From: an uncultured Puniceicoccaceae bacterium | Lineage (GTDB): Bacteria > Verrucomicrobiota > Verrucomicrobiia > Opitutales > Coraliomargaritaceae | Direction: 5' to 3' | Assembly (NCBI GenBank): GCA_905479975.1 | Contig: CAJQOS010000003.1 | Coordinates: 1 to 43,113 of the forward strand | Length of the DNA stretch: 43,113 bases | In this document: piece after piece, positions 1-8,478 of the stretch | Layout of the letters: every line of letters begins with the position of its first letter | Position numbering within the stretch: the stretch's first letter is position 1 | Program-made: the position numbers and the translations under genes | Notes under the pieces: model-generated | Database searches by the model: none | Seen by the model: only the letters and a program-made list of their open reading frames with translations | What the model was told of the DNA's origin: nothing

Positions 1-136
1 CCGGCTGCTTTAGCTGCCGCCGAAGCCAAGCCCTCAATACACTGATAAAACGAATAAATGAACAAAAGAACGGCAGCTGAAGACAGCCGATCCCAGCGAC
101 CACCAAGGACCGGCTGCTTTAGCTGCCGCCGAAGCC
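1..136. repeat. Palindromic repeat family A, one full and one half copy
   Basis: A left arm (CCGGCTGCTTTAGCTGCCG, 1-19) and a right arm of the opposite sense (71-94, CGGCAGCTGAAGACAGCCGA...) form an inverted repeat around an AT-rich spacer. A second left arm begins at 107 and has no partner, because coding sequence of a broken histidine kinase starts directly after it at 137. Related copies lie at 2358-2451, 35971-36037 and 37769-37857. The first copy is cut by the window edge. The elements resemble MITE or REP-like hairpins; no transposase is present in the window. Confidence 0.85.
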
Positions 137-624
137 TCGCACGAACTGCGCACACCGATCGCGGTGATACTGGCGAAGTGCCAATTCGCACTCATGCGTG
201 ACCGTGAACCTGAGAAATACCAAGCGGCACTGAAGACCTGCGAAGCCTCCGCCCAACACATCCGCGGACTGGTCGAGTCCCTACTAGAATTGGCACGGAT
301 CGACTCTGGAGAATTCCAGATCAAGAAGAGCCCCAGCGACCTCGCCGAGCCGACCGCCCACACCGTCGACATGCTCAACACGCTTGCGGAGGCCAAACAT
401 ATTCGCCTCACACTGAAACAGTCGCCCGTGCCTGCAGAGTTTGACTCATCCCGCATCTGTTTGATCGATTCTATCGCTCCAGCAACGAGCGCTCCGACGA
501 CCGCCGCAGCACCGGCCTCGGCCTAGCCATCACAAAGTCGATCATCGAAGCGCACAAAGGCAGCATCACAGTTGAAAGCGAACTGGGCAAAGGCAGCTGC
601 TTTACCGTGCAACTGCCAGTGTAA
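137..624 (+). pseudogene. Sensor histidine kinase remnant (HisKA plus partial HATPase)
   Basis: From 137 the frame reads the H-box ASHELRTPIAVI (phospho-acceptor His) and a dimerisation helix ending in LLELARIDSGEF, the typical HisKA domain of a two-component sensor kinase. Near 450 it changes frame. The other frame, from about 457, reads LFDRFYRSNERS, then [16 protein letters not shown] and a stop after TVQLPV at 624, which are the F-box, G2-box and C-terminus of the ATPase domain. The N-box and G1-box, roughly 55-60 codons, are missing at the junction. The sensor and membrane part is also missing and is replaced by repeat DNA. The gene therefore has two lesions and cannot make an active kinase. 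No response regulator is visible; it may lie upstream of the window. Confidence 0.85.
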
Positions 625-679
625 TAGATTGTGTAGACTGGGGTTGAATTCCGCGCAGGAATCCGCTTCTCTTGCCCGT

Positions 680-1183
680 ATGGAAGCAAATGCGAACAAC
701 GCCGTCGTCGGAATCATCATGGGCAGTCACTCAGACTGGTCTACAATGGGGGAGGCTGCGGCCCTACTCAAACAGCTGGAAATCCCTTTTGAAACGAAGA
801 TCGTGAGCGCGCACCGCACGCCACAACTGCTCTACTCCTATGCGGAAACGGCCGAAGCGCGCGGCATCCAAATCATCATCGCCGGAGCCGGCGGTGCCGC
901 CCACCTCCCAGGCATGACTGCCGCCATGACGCACCTGCCCGTGCTCGGCGTGCCAGTCCAGTCGAAGGCGCTCAGCGGCCAAGACTCACTCCTCTCTATC
1001 GTGCAAATGCCAGCAGGCATCCCTGTCATGACCCTCGCAATCGGTGTGGCTGGTGCGAAAAACGCAGCGCTCTCCGCAGCGTCCATTCTTTCACTTAACG
1101 ATCCCGATGTCCGCGAACGCCTCAAAGCTTTCCGCGAAAACCAAACCAACACCGTGCTCTCAATGGAGCTCCCAGAAGCATGA
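680..1183 (+). CDS. purE: N5-carboxyaminoimidazole ribonucleotide mutase PurE
   Basis: This 167-residue protein matches class I PurE, which converts N5-CAIR to CAIR in de novo purine synthesis in the cytoplasm. Visible family signatures are [12 protein letters not shown] near the N-terminus, the substrate-binding [19 protein letters not shown], and [22 protein letters not shown] with the following PAGIPV. The ATG at 680 gives the usual length and puts the GSHSD motif about 15 residues in. An in-frame extension to 572 has no family resemblance and overlaps the end of the upstream pseudogene region. The stop codon overlaps the purK start (ATGA), so the two are translationally coupled. Confidence 0.95.
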   Translation: MEANANNAVVGIIMGSHSDWSTMGEAAALLKQLEIPFETKIVSAHRTPQLLYSYAETAEARGIQIIIAGAGGAAHLPGMTAAMTHLPVLGVPVQSKALSGQDSLLSIVQMPAGIPVMTLAIGVAGAKNAALSAASILSLNDPDVRERLKAFRENQTNTVLSMELPEA

Positions 1184-2322
1184 TCACTCCAGGTAGCACT
1201 ATTGGTATTCTCGGCGGCGGCCAACTCGGCCGCATGCTCATTCTCGCAGGCCGCGCGCTCGGCTATCGCTTTCACGTCTTCGAGCCGTCCGGCCCGTGCC
1301 CTGCTGGGCATGTTGCTGACAAAGAAGTCAACGCGCCCTACTCCGACGACGCCGCTCTGCGCGCCTTTGCAGAAGGTGTCGACGTCATCACGCTGGAGTT
1401 CGAAAACATTCCAGCCGAGGTGCTCGACATGCTAAGCGCGATCAAACCCGTGCTCCCTGGCCGCCAAGCGCTCCACATTTGCCAACACCGCCAGCGTGAG
1501 AAGGACTTTCTCAAAGAGAGCGGCCTGCCCTGCGTGCCGTTCGAATATGCGGACTCAGCAGAGAGCCTGAAGGTCGCCATCGACGCCATCGGTTTCCCAT
1601 GCGTGATCAAAACGGCCGCCTTCGGTTACGACGGCAAAGGCCAGATCAAACTCAACAAGGCCGACGAAGCCGAAAACACCGAGTATCTGTGGAACTACCT
1701 CGAACGCCCGCCACGCGTGGTCGTTGAGAAATGGATTCATCACATCGGCGAGTTCTCCGTAATCTGCGCACGTCAAGCCGACGGCACCAAGAGCACCTTC
1801 CCGATGTCGGAAAACGTGCACGTGCACCACATTCTCCACGCGTCCATCGTGCCCGCACGGATCACGGATGCCACCCGCGAAGTCGGCGAGGCACTTGCCT
1901 GCGAGATTGCCGATAAGCTCGACGTCGTCGGATTGATCGCAGTGGAACTCTTCCTACACGAAGACGGCCACCTGATCATCAACGAGATGGCGCCGCGCCC
2001 GCACAACTCCGGGCACTACACCATCGACGGCTGCCTGACCTCTCAATTTGAACAACACATCCGCGCCGTCACTGATCTACCTTTCGGCTCCACCGAGCTG
2101 CACAAGCCAACGGTGATGATCAATCTCCTCGGCGACGTCTGGAACGACGGCGAGCCGGATTGGGCAGGCCTGCTCAGCGACCCACGCGTGAAACTGCACC
2201 TCTACGACAAAGGCGAACCACGCCCCGGCCGCAAGATGGGGCATTTTACAGTCGTCGGCGACGAAATCGAAGCGGTCTTGGCCGATGCCGAAGCGCACTT
2301 TGCGCGCCTTGCAGGCGTTTGA
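1180..2322 (+). CDS. purK: 5-(carboxyamino)imidazole ribonucleotide synthase PurK
   Basis: This 380-residue ATP-grasp enzyme makes N5-CAIR from AIR, bicarbonate and ATP, supplying PurE. The N-terminus carries the PurK signature [12 protein letters not shown]. The ATP-grasp core is visible as [17 protein letters not shown], followed by [16 protein letters not shown] and the metal-binding stretch [21 protein letters not shown]. The length is normal. The start overlaps the purE stop by four bases, making a purEK operon. No terminator with a U-run follows; the downstream gap holds nested inverted repeats instead. Confidence 0.96.
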   Translation: MITPGSTIGILGGGQLGRMLILAGRALGYRFHVFEPSGPCPAGHVADKEVNAPYSDDAALRAFAEGVDVITLEFENIPAEVLDMLSAIKPVLPGRQALHICQHRQREKDFLKESGLPCVPFEYADSAESLKVAIDAIGFPCVIKTAAFGYDGKGQIKLNKADEAENTEYLWNYLERPPRVVVEKWIHHIGEFSVICARQADGTKSTFPMSENVHVHHILHASIVPARITDATREVGEALACEIADKLDVVGLIAVELFLHEDGHLIINEMAPRPHNSGHYTIDGCLTSQFEQHIRAVTDLPFGSTELHKPTVMINLLGDVWNDGEPDWAGLLSDPRVKLHLYDKGEPRPGRKMGHFTVVGDEIEAVLADAEAHFARLAGV

Positions 2323-2551
2323 GGAACATCGAACGCTCAACTTCGACGCCAAGCCAAGGACCGGCTGCTTTAGCTGCCGCCGAACCTAAGCCAGAGCGTG
2401 CATACCAATAAACGAATAAAAGAACGGCAGCTAAAGACAGCCGATCCCAGTCAGAGCAAAACCCATTCAAAAATTCACACTTTCAAAAGTTAGTCATCGA
2501 AAATTTATTCGACGTTCGAAGTTCAACATTCGATGTTCGACGTTATTGACC
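2323..2551. repeat. Nested inverted repeats between purK and trpE
   Basis: A family A palindrome (2358-2451) has a left arm GGCTGCTTTAGCTGCC and a right arm GGCAGCTAAAGACAGCC. It sits inside a longer imperfect inverted repeat of about 25 bases, 2324-2348 against 2513-2538, rich in the word TTCGA (TCGAAGTT...TTCGATGTTC). This looks like one mobile hairpin inserted into another repeat. No promoter for trpE was recognised with confidence. Confidence 0.7.
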
Positions 2552-4042
2552 ATGAATATACAACCTTCCAGATCCGTATTCGAAGCCCTCGCTAAGCAAG
2601 GAAACACCGTGCCGGTGTATCTCGACCTGACCGCAGACTGCGAAACTCCACTGGGAGCGTATTCCAAGATCCGCGAAGATGGCCCAGCCTTTCTGTTTGA
2701 GTCGATCGTCGGCGGCGAGAATATCAGCCGCTTCTCCTTCCTTGGCAGCAATCCGCGCAAGGTCATCCGCGTCTTCGAGGACGAAGTCACCATCACGCAC
2801 AAAACCGGTAAAGTCGAAACACTCCCGACCCCCGAAGATCCACTCAAGATCATCGAAGCCGAAATGGCACGCTACGAGCCCGTGCGTCTGCCAGGCATGC
2901 CGCCTTTTACCGGTGGTGCCGTCGGGTTTGTTGGCCATGAATATGTTCACTACGTCGAGCCGACCATTCCGAAGCCCGAAGAGAATCCGCTCGAAGTGCC
3001 GATCCTTTACTACTTGATCACCGACTCGGTGGTCATCTTCGACCACGTGCGCCAAGTGCTGCGCGTGTGCGTAAACGCCCACATCGAAGGCGATGCCGCA
3101 GCAGCTTATGATAGCGCCGTCGCAGAAATTGTGAATATCTGTGAACAACTCGAAAAGCCGCAACCGCTGGCGCACCGAGAACTCTCAGAACCAGGCGAAA
3201 TCACCGTGCCAGACGGCAACTTCACCAAAGACCGATTTAAGGCCGCCGTGGACAGCGTCAAAGAATACGTTCGCTCTGGGGACGTCATACAAACCGTTCT
3301 ATCTCAGCGCTTTAAGAAGAAATTCACCCCCACTCCCGTCGATCTCTACCGTGCCCTGCGCACCGTCAATCCATCGCCTTATATGTTTTTGATGGAAGAT
3401 GCCGATTTCTCGGTCGTCGGCGCCTCCCCCGAGGTGCACGTTCGCCTCACCGACGATAAGGTAGAAATCCGCCCCATCGCAGGCACAAGGCATCGCGGCA
3501 AAGACGAAGCGGAAGACATAGCGTTAGAAAAAGACCTCCTCGCCGACGAAAAAGAATGTGCCGAACACCTCATGTTGGTCGATTTGGCGCGCAATGACAT
3601 CGGCCGCGTCTGTGAATACGGCTCCATCGAGGTGCCGGACTATATGACAATCGAACGTTATTCACACGTTATGCACATCGTTTCACAGGTCGTAGGAACT
3701 ATCTCTAAGGACAAGACCGCATACGATCTCATGCGCGCGACCTTCCCGGCAGGCACCCTCAGCGGCGCACCCAAGGTCCGGGCCCTACAAATCATCGCCG
3801 AACTCGAACAAAGCCAACGCGGCGTCTACGGCGGCGCACTCGGCTATTTTGGCTACGAGGGAAATCACGACTCCTGCATCGGCATTCGCACTGCCGTCAT
3901 CAAAGACGGCCACATCTACATCCAGTCGGGCGCTGGTGTGGTGGCCGATTCCGTCCCAGAAAATGAATTCATGGAGACCGTGAATAAAGCCAAGGGCATG
4001 CTCAAAGCCGTCAAACTTGCCGAAGAAATGCTCAATAATTAG
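2552..4042 (+). CDS. trpE: Anthranilate synthase component I TrpE
   Basis: This 496-residue chorismate-utilising enzyme makes anthranilate from chorismate with glutamine-derived ammonia, the first step of tryptophan synthesis. The N-terminal domain (to about residue 170) is followed by the chorismate-binding domain, with PIAGTRHRGKDEAED, LLADEKECAEHLMLVDLARND and the active-site stretch FPAGTLSGAPKVRA, then GALGYFGYEG near the end. The N-terminal tryptophan-binding motif, usually LLES, reads FLFES here. The ATG at 2552 is preferred over an in-frame TTG at 2546. No trpG is adjacent. The family also includes PabB, but the overall length and N-terminal domain favour TrpE. Confidence 0.92.
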   Translation: MNIQPSRSVFEALAKQGNTVPVYLDLTADCETPLGAYSKIREDGPAFLFESIVGGENISRFSFLGSNPRKVIRVFEDEVTITHKTGKVETLPTPEDPLKIIEAEMARYEPVRLPGMPPFTGGAVGFVGHEYVHYVEPTIPKPEENPLEVPILYYLITDSVVIFDHVRQVLRVCVNAHIEGDAAAAYDSAVAEIVNICEQLEKPQPLAHRELSEPGEITVPDGNFTKDRFKAAVDSVKEYVRSGDVIQTVLSQRFKKKFTPTPVDLYRALRTVNPSPYMFLMEDADFSVVGASPEVHVRLTDDKVEIRPIAGTRHRGKDEAEDIALEKDLLADEKECAEHLMLVDLARNDIGRVCEYGSIEVPDYMTIERYSHVMHIVSQVVGTISKDKTAYDLMRATFPAGTLSGAPKVRALQIIAELEQSQRGVYGGALGYFGYEGNHDSCIGIRTAVIKDGHIYIQSGAGVVADSVPENEFMETVNKAKGMLKAVKLAEEMLNN

Positions 4043-4060
4043 AATTATTCTAATTATTTT
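4034..4060 (+). terminator. AT-rich hairpin overlapping the trpE stop
   Basis: A perfect 9-bp stem, AATAATTAG (4034-4042) and CTAATTATT (4050-4058), with a 7-base loop and a short T-run, includes the trpE stop codon in its left arm. It has the shape of an intrinsic terminator but contains almost no GC, so it may be weak or an mRNA-stabilising end. Confidence 0.5.
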
Positions 4061-4176
4061 GTAAGGTGGTTAGGAAAAAAACGATATTTCTTTCGTAACG
4101 AGGAATAACCTCCCTCAGCGCGGCTCTTAGCAAAGTCGCGCAGACAGAAATATTAACCTATCCGACCCATCCTACT

Positions 4177-5202
4177 ATGCCCAAGAAACTGGAAAAATCG
4201 AGCCCTCGCAACCGTTTAACTCAGACACCCTCAGCAGTCCCGCGGGCTCAGACGGAAACCGTCGAAGCGATTACCGACGTGCGCGCACTCCCCTCCACTG
4301 ATCGTAATGTCATGCGCACTTATATGCAGGAGATCGGCAAAACGCCGCTGTTGACTGCCAAAGAAGAAGTCTCCCTGGCTGCTCGCATCAAGAAAGGCGA
4401 CAAAGCCGCCCGCGATCACATGATCTCGGCCAACCTGCGCCTCGTCGTCAAAATCGCGCACGACTATAACAATTTCGGCCTGCCCCTGCTCGACCTGATC
4501 AGCGAGGGCAACATCGGCCTGATTAAAGCCGTCGAACGCTTCGACCCCTCCAAAGGTGGCAAGCTCAGCACTTACGCGGCATGGTGGATCAAACAGTCGA
4601 TCAAGCGCGCACTCGCCAACCAGAGTAAAACCATCCGCCTGCCAGTGCACCTCGTCGATAAAATCGCAAAGATGCGCCGTATCACGGCAGCATTAGCAGA
4701 CGAGCTCGACCGCGAACCCTCCGACGAAGAGATCGGCTATGAAATGGGCATGCCAGTCAACAAAGTGGCACACCTGAAGTCAGTCAGCGTCCGTCCGTCC
4801 TCACTCGATGCACCCGTGGGTGAAAACGGTGATACCAGCTTCGGCGAGCTCGTAGGTGACGAGAACCAGACAACTCCCCTGGAAAACCTCCAACAGAAGT
4901 CGATTCACAACGATATAGTATCCGTCATCAGCCTACTCGATAAGCGCGAAGGCGAGATCATCCGCCTACGCTTCGGCCTCGACGGCAACCACCCGCTCAC
5001 CCTCGAAGAAGTCGGTGAAGTATTCGACATCACCCGCGAGCGCGTGCGCCAGATCCAAACGATCGCCATCCACAAGATGCGCCGCATCATGACTGAGAAT
5101 GAGCGCCAACGCAGTCAAAGCGAAGTGCATCAAGAACACATTCAGCAAAAGCGTATGGAAGTCCTACAGGAGTTCTTCGCAGAGCAAGCCGCCACCCACT
5201 AA
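4177..5202 (+). CDS. RNA polymerase sigma-70 family factor (group 1/2)
   Basis: This compact 341-residue sigma factor lacks region 1.1 and the non-conserved insert of E. coli RpoD. Region 1.2 starts around NVMRTYMQEIGKTPLLTAKEE. Region 2 holds NLRLVVKIAHDYNNFGLPLLDLI and the -10 recognition helix in STYAAWWIKQSIKRAL. Region 3 follows (DEIGYEMGM-type helices), and region 4 has the -35-binding helix-turn-helix LTLEEVGEVFDITRERVRQIQ. This architecture fits the housekeeping or a closely related stress sigma; which of the two cannot be settled from one sequence. A basic, low-complexity N-terminus precedes region 1.2. It is a single-gene unit ended by a strong terminator. Confidence 0.93.
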   Translation: MPKKLEKSSPRNRLTQTPSAVPRAQTETVEAITDVRALPSTDRNVMRTYMQEIGKTPLLTAKEEVSLAARIKKGDKAARDHMISANLRLVVKIAHDYNNFGLPLLDLISEGNIGLIKAVERFDPSKGGKLSTYAAWWIKQSIKRALANQSKTIRLPVHLVDKIAKMRRITAALADELDREPSDEEIGYEMGMPVNKVAHLKSVSVRPSSLDAPVGENGDTSFGELVGDENQTTPLENLQQKSIHNDIVSVISLLDKREGEIIRLRFGLDGNHPLTLEEVGEVFDITRERVRQIQTIAIHKMRRIMTENERQRSQSEVHQEHIQQKRMEVLQEFFAEQAATH

Positions 5203-5230
5203 TTTTTCTGTTAGGTAATAGGGGTCAGGA

Positions 5231-5266
5231 AGCCTCTCGGTCCTTTTCAGCCGAGGGGCTTTTTTG
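5231..5266 (+). terminator. Rho-independent terminator of the sigma factor gene
   Basis: A 10-bp stem AGCCTCTCGG / CCGAGGGGCT (one G-U pair) with a 10-base loop is followed by a run of six T. It lies 29 bases after the sigma gene stop. Confidence 0.93.
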
Positions 5267-5280
5267 TGCGTTCATGAGAC

Positions 5281-5350
5281 GCCGCGGACTGGCGAATGCC
5301 ATTTCGACCTCAAAACCCAAGCCAGCGCACTGATCGAAACCGCTTCCTCC
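5281..5350. repeat. Inverted-repeat family B, compact copy
   Basis: The left arm GAATGCCATTTCGA (5294-5307) is inverted against TCGAAACCGCTTC (5334-5346). Both arms and flanking words (GCGGACTGGCGAA, GCACTGATCGAAACC) recur at 16405-16586, where the arms are about 140 bases apart. The element sits between the sigma terminator and the convergent lnt gene. Confidence 0.65.
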
Positions 5351-5385
5351 TACGCCATGACACGTCGCGAATTCCACTACCTTGC

Positions 5386-6963
5386 TCAGGGATCAGTTAC
5401 CCGTTTTCTGAGCAACATCCCGAGCCCGATCGCGGCCAACACAAACCCGCCGCTCAACGCGACAAACCAATCGCCATGCCGCGTATAAAAACTCTGCTGA
5501 CGCATCCATTCCTGATAGTGCACCACGGCATACGTCCCGCCTCCGCGGAAATAGACGCTGCCATGCTCATCATAAATCACATCGCGGATCGTGCCGAAGC
5601 AATCGATCCAACCACTCCAGCCACCATTGCCGCAGCGCATCACAGGTCGGCGATTTTCCACCGCCCGTAAGACGGAGTGCGCCGCATGTTGAGGCGCACC
5701 ACCCTCTTCGCCATACCACGCATTATTCGTCGCTACGAAAAAGACCTGCGCCCCTGCTTGTGCACTTTCCCTCGCTAAACCAGGAAACACATCCTCATAG
5801 CAGACCAACGAACCGATTTTCACCGTATTGTCGCCCAATGTCACCTCAATCAAGCCTGGCTTTGTGCCTGGCACAAAGTTACCGCCCACCGGCACCACCT
5901 TTTGTATAAAGCTCAAATACGACGGCACAAACTCGCCAAACGGCACCAGCTCGCGCTTCACATAAAAGACATCTGACAGCCCCGTATCAGGCTCGACTAG
6001 AAATGCCCCATTATACCACAAGTCGGCATTCCGATCCACGGCTAGATTTCCCATCAAAATCGGCTTACCGATATCATCGACCAGCGCCTCGACCCGCTGC
6101 TGCATATGCGGATAGCCCATCACTGGCCACGGTGTCGCAGCCTCCGGCCAAAGCACCAAATCACTCTCCAGACTGGCGACAAACTGTGTCTGTCGCTCCA
6201 GAATCTCCAGATTCTCCACTTCTCGCGCCTCGTCCCACTTCAGCTCCGGCGTAATGTAAGGCTGCACCACTGCCGCCGTGAATAAAGTAACATCAGATCC
6301 CCGCTGCGGCAGCGACTTGAGAAACACAAAGATACACAAGCCCAGCAGCGCCATCGCCACATATAGGTCCAAACTGAACCAGCCCGACCAGAGTTTACGC
6401 GTCTTAATCACCACGCGGTTGCGCAAGGTTTGAGCGACACAGAAATTAAAGTAGATCAGTAAAAACGACAGACCGTATGCCCCCGACCATGCCGCAATCT
6501 GCAGCACCACCGGACGCTCCCACTGACTGAGCGACAGCGGCGCCCACGGAAAGCCCCACAAAACCCATGTGCGCGCCCATTCCAGCACCACCCACGCGCC
6601 CGCCATCCCCGCAAACGCCAGCGCCCGAACCAAGAACGAACGATCAGCCACCAGCGGCAGCAACCAGTGCACCAACAATACCCACAGCGTAAAAATCCCC
6701 GCAAGAATCGCCGACAGGCCCACTGTGCCAAACCACGTGACATGCCGCAGCCAAATCAAAATCGCGAACCAAGCCACCCAACCAGTGCCCAGTGCCACGG
6801 CCAGACAGAGACGCCGCGAAGGCCGCGTGTAGAGCCATAGAATCAGCGGGATAAACGCAATATAAGCGGCCTCCGCAAATTCAAAAGGCGGAATCGATAG
6901 CACCCAAGACAGTGCAGTCAGCGCCCCAGCGAGGAGGCCCCAAAGTTTAGAGTAACGGTTCAT
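5386..6963 (-). CDS. lnt: Apolipoprotein N-acyltransferase Lnt
   Basis: This 525-residue inner-membrane enzyme transfers the third acyl chain to the N-terminal cysteine of lipoproteins. About six to seven hydrophobic segments occupy residues 5-215, followed by a periplasmic nitrilase-like domain and a last hydrophobic helix near the C-terminus. The catalytic triad fits in place: Glu in LVLWPEAATP (about 274), Lys in YVKRELVPFGEF (about 336) and Cys in VCYEDVFPG (about 388), close to the E. coli positions. The ATG at 6963 is chosen over a TTG nine bases upstream. It overlaps the stop of a truncated Abi-type gene. Confidence 0.95.
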   Translation of the reverse strand: MNRYSKLWGLLAGALTALSWVLSIPPFEFAEAAYIAFIPLILWLYTRPSRRLCLAVALGTGWVAWFAILIWLRHVTWFGTVGLSAILAGIFTLWVLLVHWLLPLVADRSFLVRALAFAGMAGAWVVLEWARTWVLWGFPWAPLSLSQWERPVVLQIAAWSGAYGLSFLLIYFNFCVAQTLRNRVVIKTRKLWSGWFSLDLYVAMALLGLCIFVFLKSLPQRGSDVTLFTAAVVQPYITPELKWDEAREVENLEILERQTQFVASLESDLVLWPEAATPWPVMGYPHMQQRVEALVDDIGKPILMGNLAVDRNADLWYNGAFLVEPDTGLSDVFYVKRELVPFGEFVPSYLSFIQKVVPVGGNFVPGTKPGLIEVTLGDNTVKIGSLVCYEDVFPGLARESAQAGAQVFFVATNNAWYGEEGGAPQHAAHSVLRAVENRRPVMRCGNGGWSGWIDCFGTIRDVIYDEHGSVYFRGGGTYAVVHYQEWMRQQSFYTRHGDWFVALSGGFVLAAIGLGMLLRKRVTDP

Positions 6964-7352
6964 ATTATACAAGCGGTTCTCCCGTCCAAATCGGGTGCTG
7001 GGTCCAATTTCGGAAGCGCCCCCACATCACAATAACCGAACGGCCCATGCGCGTGACTAAAGTAATAAACCGCCTTCGTCCGCACCGAAACCTCGATACG
7101 CTCGATCGCATCTAATGTTAGAACGCGCAGTCGCCGATCAAAGCAGTAACGATCCCATACCGATTGAAAGCGGGTGCCTTCGAGATAGTTATCAGATTCT
7201 GGACAGCGGAATGGATAGAGATAGCCTGATAAGCGATAATAGCTGACAGAGCTCAAACGCTTGATCAATTCATCGCGATCCGCGTCCAGCCCACGATTCA
7301 ACAAACGATCCGCCTGCTGCTCAAATGTAAGCGCCTCTTTCGTGTATTTCAT
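6960..7352 (-). pseudogene. Truncated Abi_2 (AbiD/AbiF-type) abortive infection gene
   Basis: The 130-residue frame matches the N-terminal part of Abi_2 proteins: MKYTKEALTFEQQADRLLNRGL, then VSYYRLSGYLYPFR, YCFDRRLRVLTLDAIERIEVSVRT and HGPFGYCD. Family members normally run to roughly 300 residues, but this one stops soon after the ERIEV helix with an unrelated tail (…DGRTACII). Its stop overlaps the lnt ATG as ATGA, so the break point created a tidy gene junction. The family gives phage abortive infection in lactococci; the remnant is probably inactive. A longer in-frame start at 7400 is possible but adds unrelated residues that cross a terminator-like hairpin. Confidence 0.75.
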
Positions 7353-7398
7353 AGGGCCATATTCCTTAATTTCGCGTTCAAGCGCTGAAAGCGGACAC

Positions 7399-7454
7399 AA
7401 AAAAACCGCCGGAATTAAGCTTCAGATTCTCGAAAGAACCGAGAGGCTCGGCGG
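7399..7454 (-). terminator. Terminator-like structure upstream of the Abi remnant
   Basis: Read on the minus strand, CCGCCG (7454-7449) pairs with CGGCGG (7411-7406), followed by seven T. The long loop contains an inner TCTCG/CGAGA stem. It would end transcription arriving from the non-coding region 7455-7800. Confidence 0.45.
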
Positions 7455-7476
7455 GCATGCTGTATTTGAACGTGTG

Positions 7477-7501
7477 ACAACTTGCTAAAATTGCAAGTTG
7501 T
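7477..7501. other. Symmetric hairpin ACAACTTGC/GCAAGTTGT
   Basis: A perfect 9-bp stem with loop TAAAATT, followed on the plus strand by TTTAT. It could serve as a bidirectional weak terminator or an operator. Confidence 0.4.
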
Positions 7502-7535
7502 TTTATGTCCACAAAACAAAAACCGAAAACCGTGC

Positions 7536-7581
7536 AAAAAAACACCTCCCGAATGACGCATACATTTAGAGGCGCGGGAGG
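7536..7581 (-). terminator. Intrinsic terminator of the candidate small RNA
   Basis: A 7-bp GC-rich stem (CCTCCCG/CGGGAGG) with a 23-base loop is followed on the minus strand by TG and seven T. The orientation points toward the Abi remnant and lnt. Confidence 0.6.
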
Positions 7582-7704
7582 TTTACTAAACGAAAAGCTA
7601 TTTTCATTTAGCAGAAATACAAGCGAAGAGAGAGCCTCCACGAACAGGCTACGATAAGAACTGACCTCATCGGCCAAAATCGCACTATTTGATAAGGGCG
7701 ATTT
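7536..7704 (-). ncRNA. Candidate structured small RNA with terminal hairpin
   Basis: The minus strand has four consecutive hairpins and no convincing protein. In transcript order they are AAATCGC/GCGATTT (7704-7677), AGCCT/AGGCT (7650-7633), an 11-bp stem CTAAATGAAAA/TTTTCGTTTAG with a 4-base loop (7611-7586), and CCTCCCG/CGGGAGG (7581-7545). The last is followed by TG and seven T, a plausible intrinsic terminator. I could not match it to tmRNA, RNase P RNA, SRP RNA or a known riboswitch. The stretch 7353-7920 otherwise contains no supported gene. No clear promoter was identified. Confidence 0.4.
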
Positions 7705-7920
7705 AAATGTAAACAAAGTAGCACTCACACGAAGAAGACAAAGGCGCATCGCTATAATCACAAGCAAGAAGCCGTTTTAATGATCATCCAGCAATGAAAA
7801 CGAAACGACAGTTTGATCCCCAAAGAGCGCAGCTCGAAATCACCGCTAGAAAATTGTTTTCAAATCGATCGTTCTAAGCATCGTAGCAACTTCAATCATT
7901 GTCTTTTAACTCCCCACCTG

Positions 7921-8406
7921 ATGAATCGTCTTATTTCCATCCCTCTCCTCCTCGCCACCTGCGCCCTCTGCTTCGTTGCTGGCTACAGACTAGGCAAAGA
8001 ATCGCAGCCCCCTGCAGCGGTCGCCTCAGAAACCATCGTAGCGGAGGCCCCGATTCAACAGCTCACCGACACGGGCGCGCTGCCTCACGTCACGGCGGAA
8101 CCTTCACAGGAAGAACCAGTGAGCGAACCTGTGAATCCGTTGGCACTTCGCGCAGAAGAGACAGTTCAAACATTCTTCGATAAGAATGAGCGCCCGCTCG
8201 TGGCCGAGATATTAGAAGTCCAAGCAGATTCGTTGCAGGTTCGACGTCAAATCGACGGGGCAGAACTCGAACTGCCAGTCAACATGCTCTCCGCCGAAGA
8301 CCAAGCCTTTGCCGCTTACCTTTGGAAGAATCAGCCGAAGAAAAGTAGTTCAGCAGCACCGATCCAATCAAATGAAGATATGATTTGGGACGAGCTGTTT
8401 AAGTAA
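7921..8406 (+). CDS. Exported or membrane-anchored protein with SHD1-like domain
   Basis: This 161-residue protein begins MNRLISIPLLLATCALCFVAGYRLG, a signal peptide or N-terminal anchor. An acidic, proline-containing linker of about 60 residues follows. Residues ~88-140 read like a SLA1-homology-domain-1 motif as found in planctomycetal and verrucomicrobial proteins: FDKNERPLVAEILEV, a D-S-L-Q-V-R-R strand, LELPVNMLSAEDQAFAAYLW. The function is unknown; in bacteria such domains occur in exported proteins. The ATG at 7921 starts right at the hydrophobic segment; an in-frame upstream extension is not hydrophobic. It is convergent with secA and shares a terminator with it. Confidence 0.72.
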   Translation: MNRLISIPLLLATCALCFVAGYRLGKESQPPAAVASETIVAEAPIQQLTDTGALPHVTAEPSQEEPVSEPVNPLALRAEETVQTFFDKNERPLVAEILEVQADSLQVRRQIDGAELELPVNMLSAEDQAFAAYLWKNQPKKSSSAAPIQSNEDMIWDELFK

Positions 8407-8418
8407 GCAGCCTAAACA

Positions 8419-8456
8419 CAAAAAAACCACCAAGGTGAATCACCTCGGTGGCTTTT
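8419..8456. terminator. Bidirectional terminator between the SHD1 gene and secA
   Basis: The stem CCACC-AAGGTG / CACCT-CGGTGG with loop AATC is flanked by an A-run on the left and TTTT on the right, so it can end both the plus-strand gene and minus-strand secA. Confidence 0.88.
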
Positions 8457-8478
8457 GAAAAACGAATGCTGCGTGCGC

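Noticed and set aside
2543-3175. Minus-strand open frame of 210 codons opposite trpE
   Set aside because: It is a shadow of the TrpE reading frame, with no start context or domain.
7378-7767. Minus-strand frame of 129 codons
   Set aside because: It runs through several strong hairpins and two U-tailed terminators and has no family resemblance; a structured RNA explains the region better.
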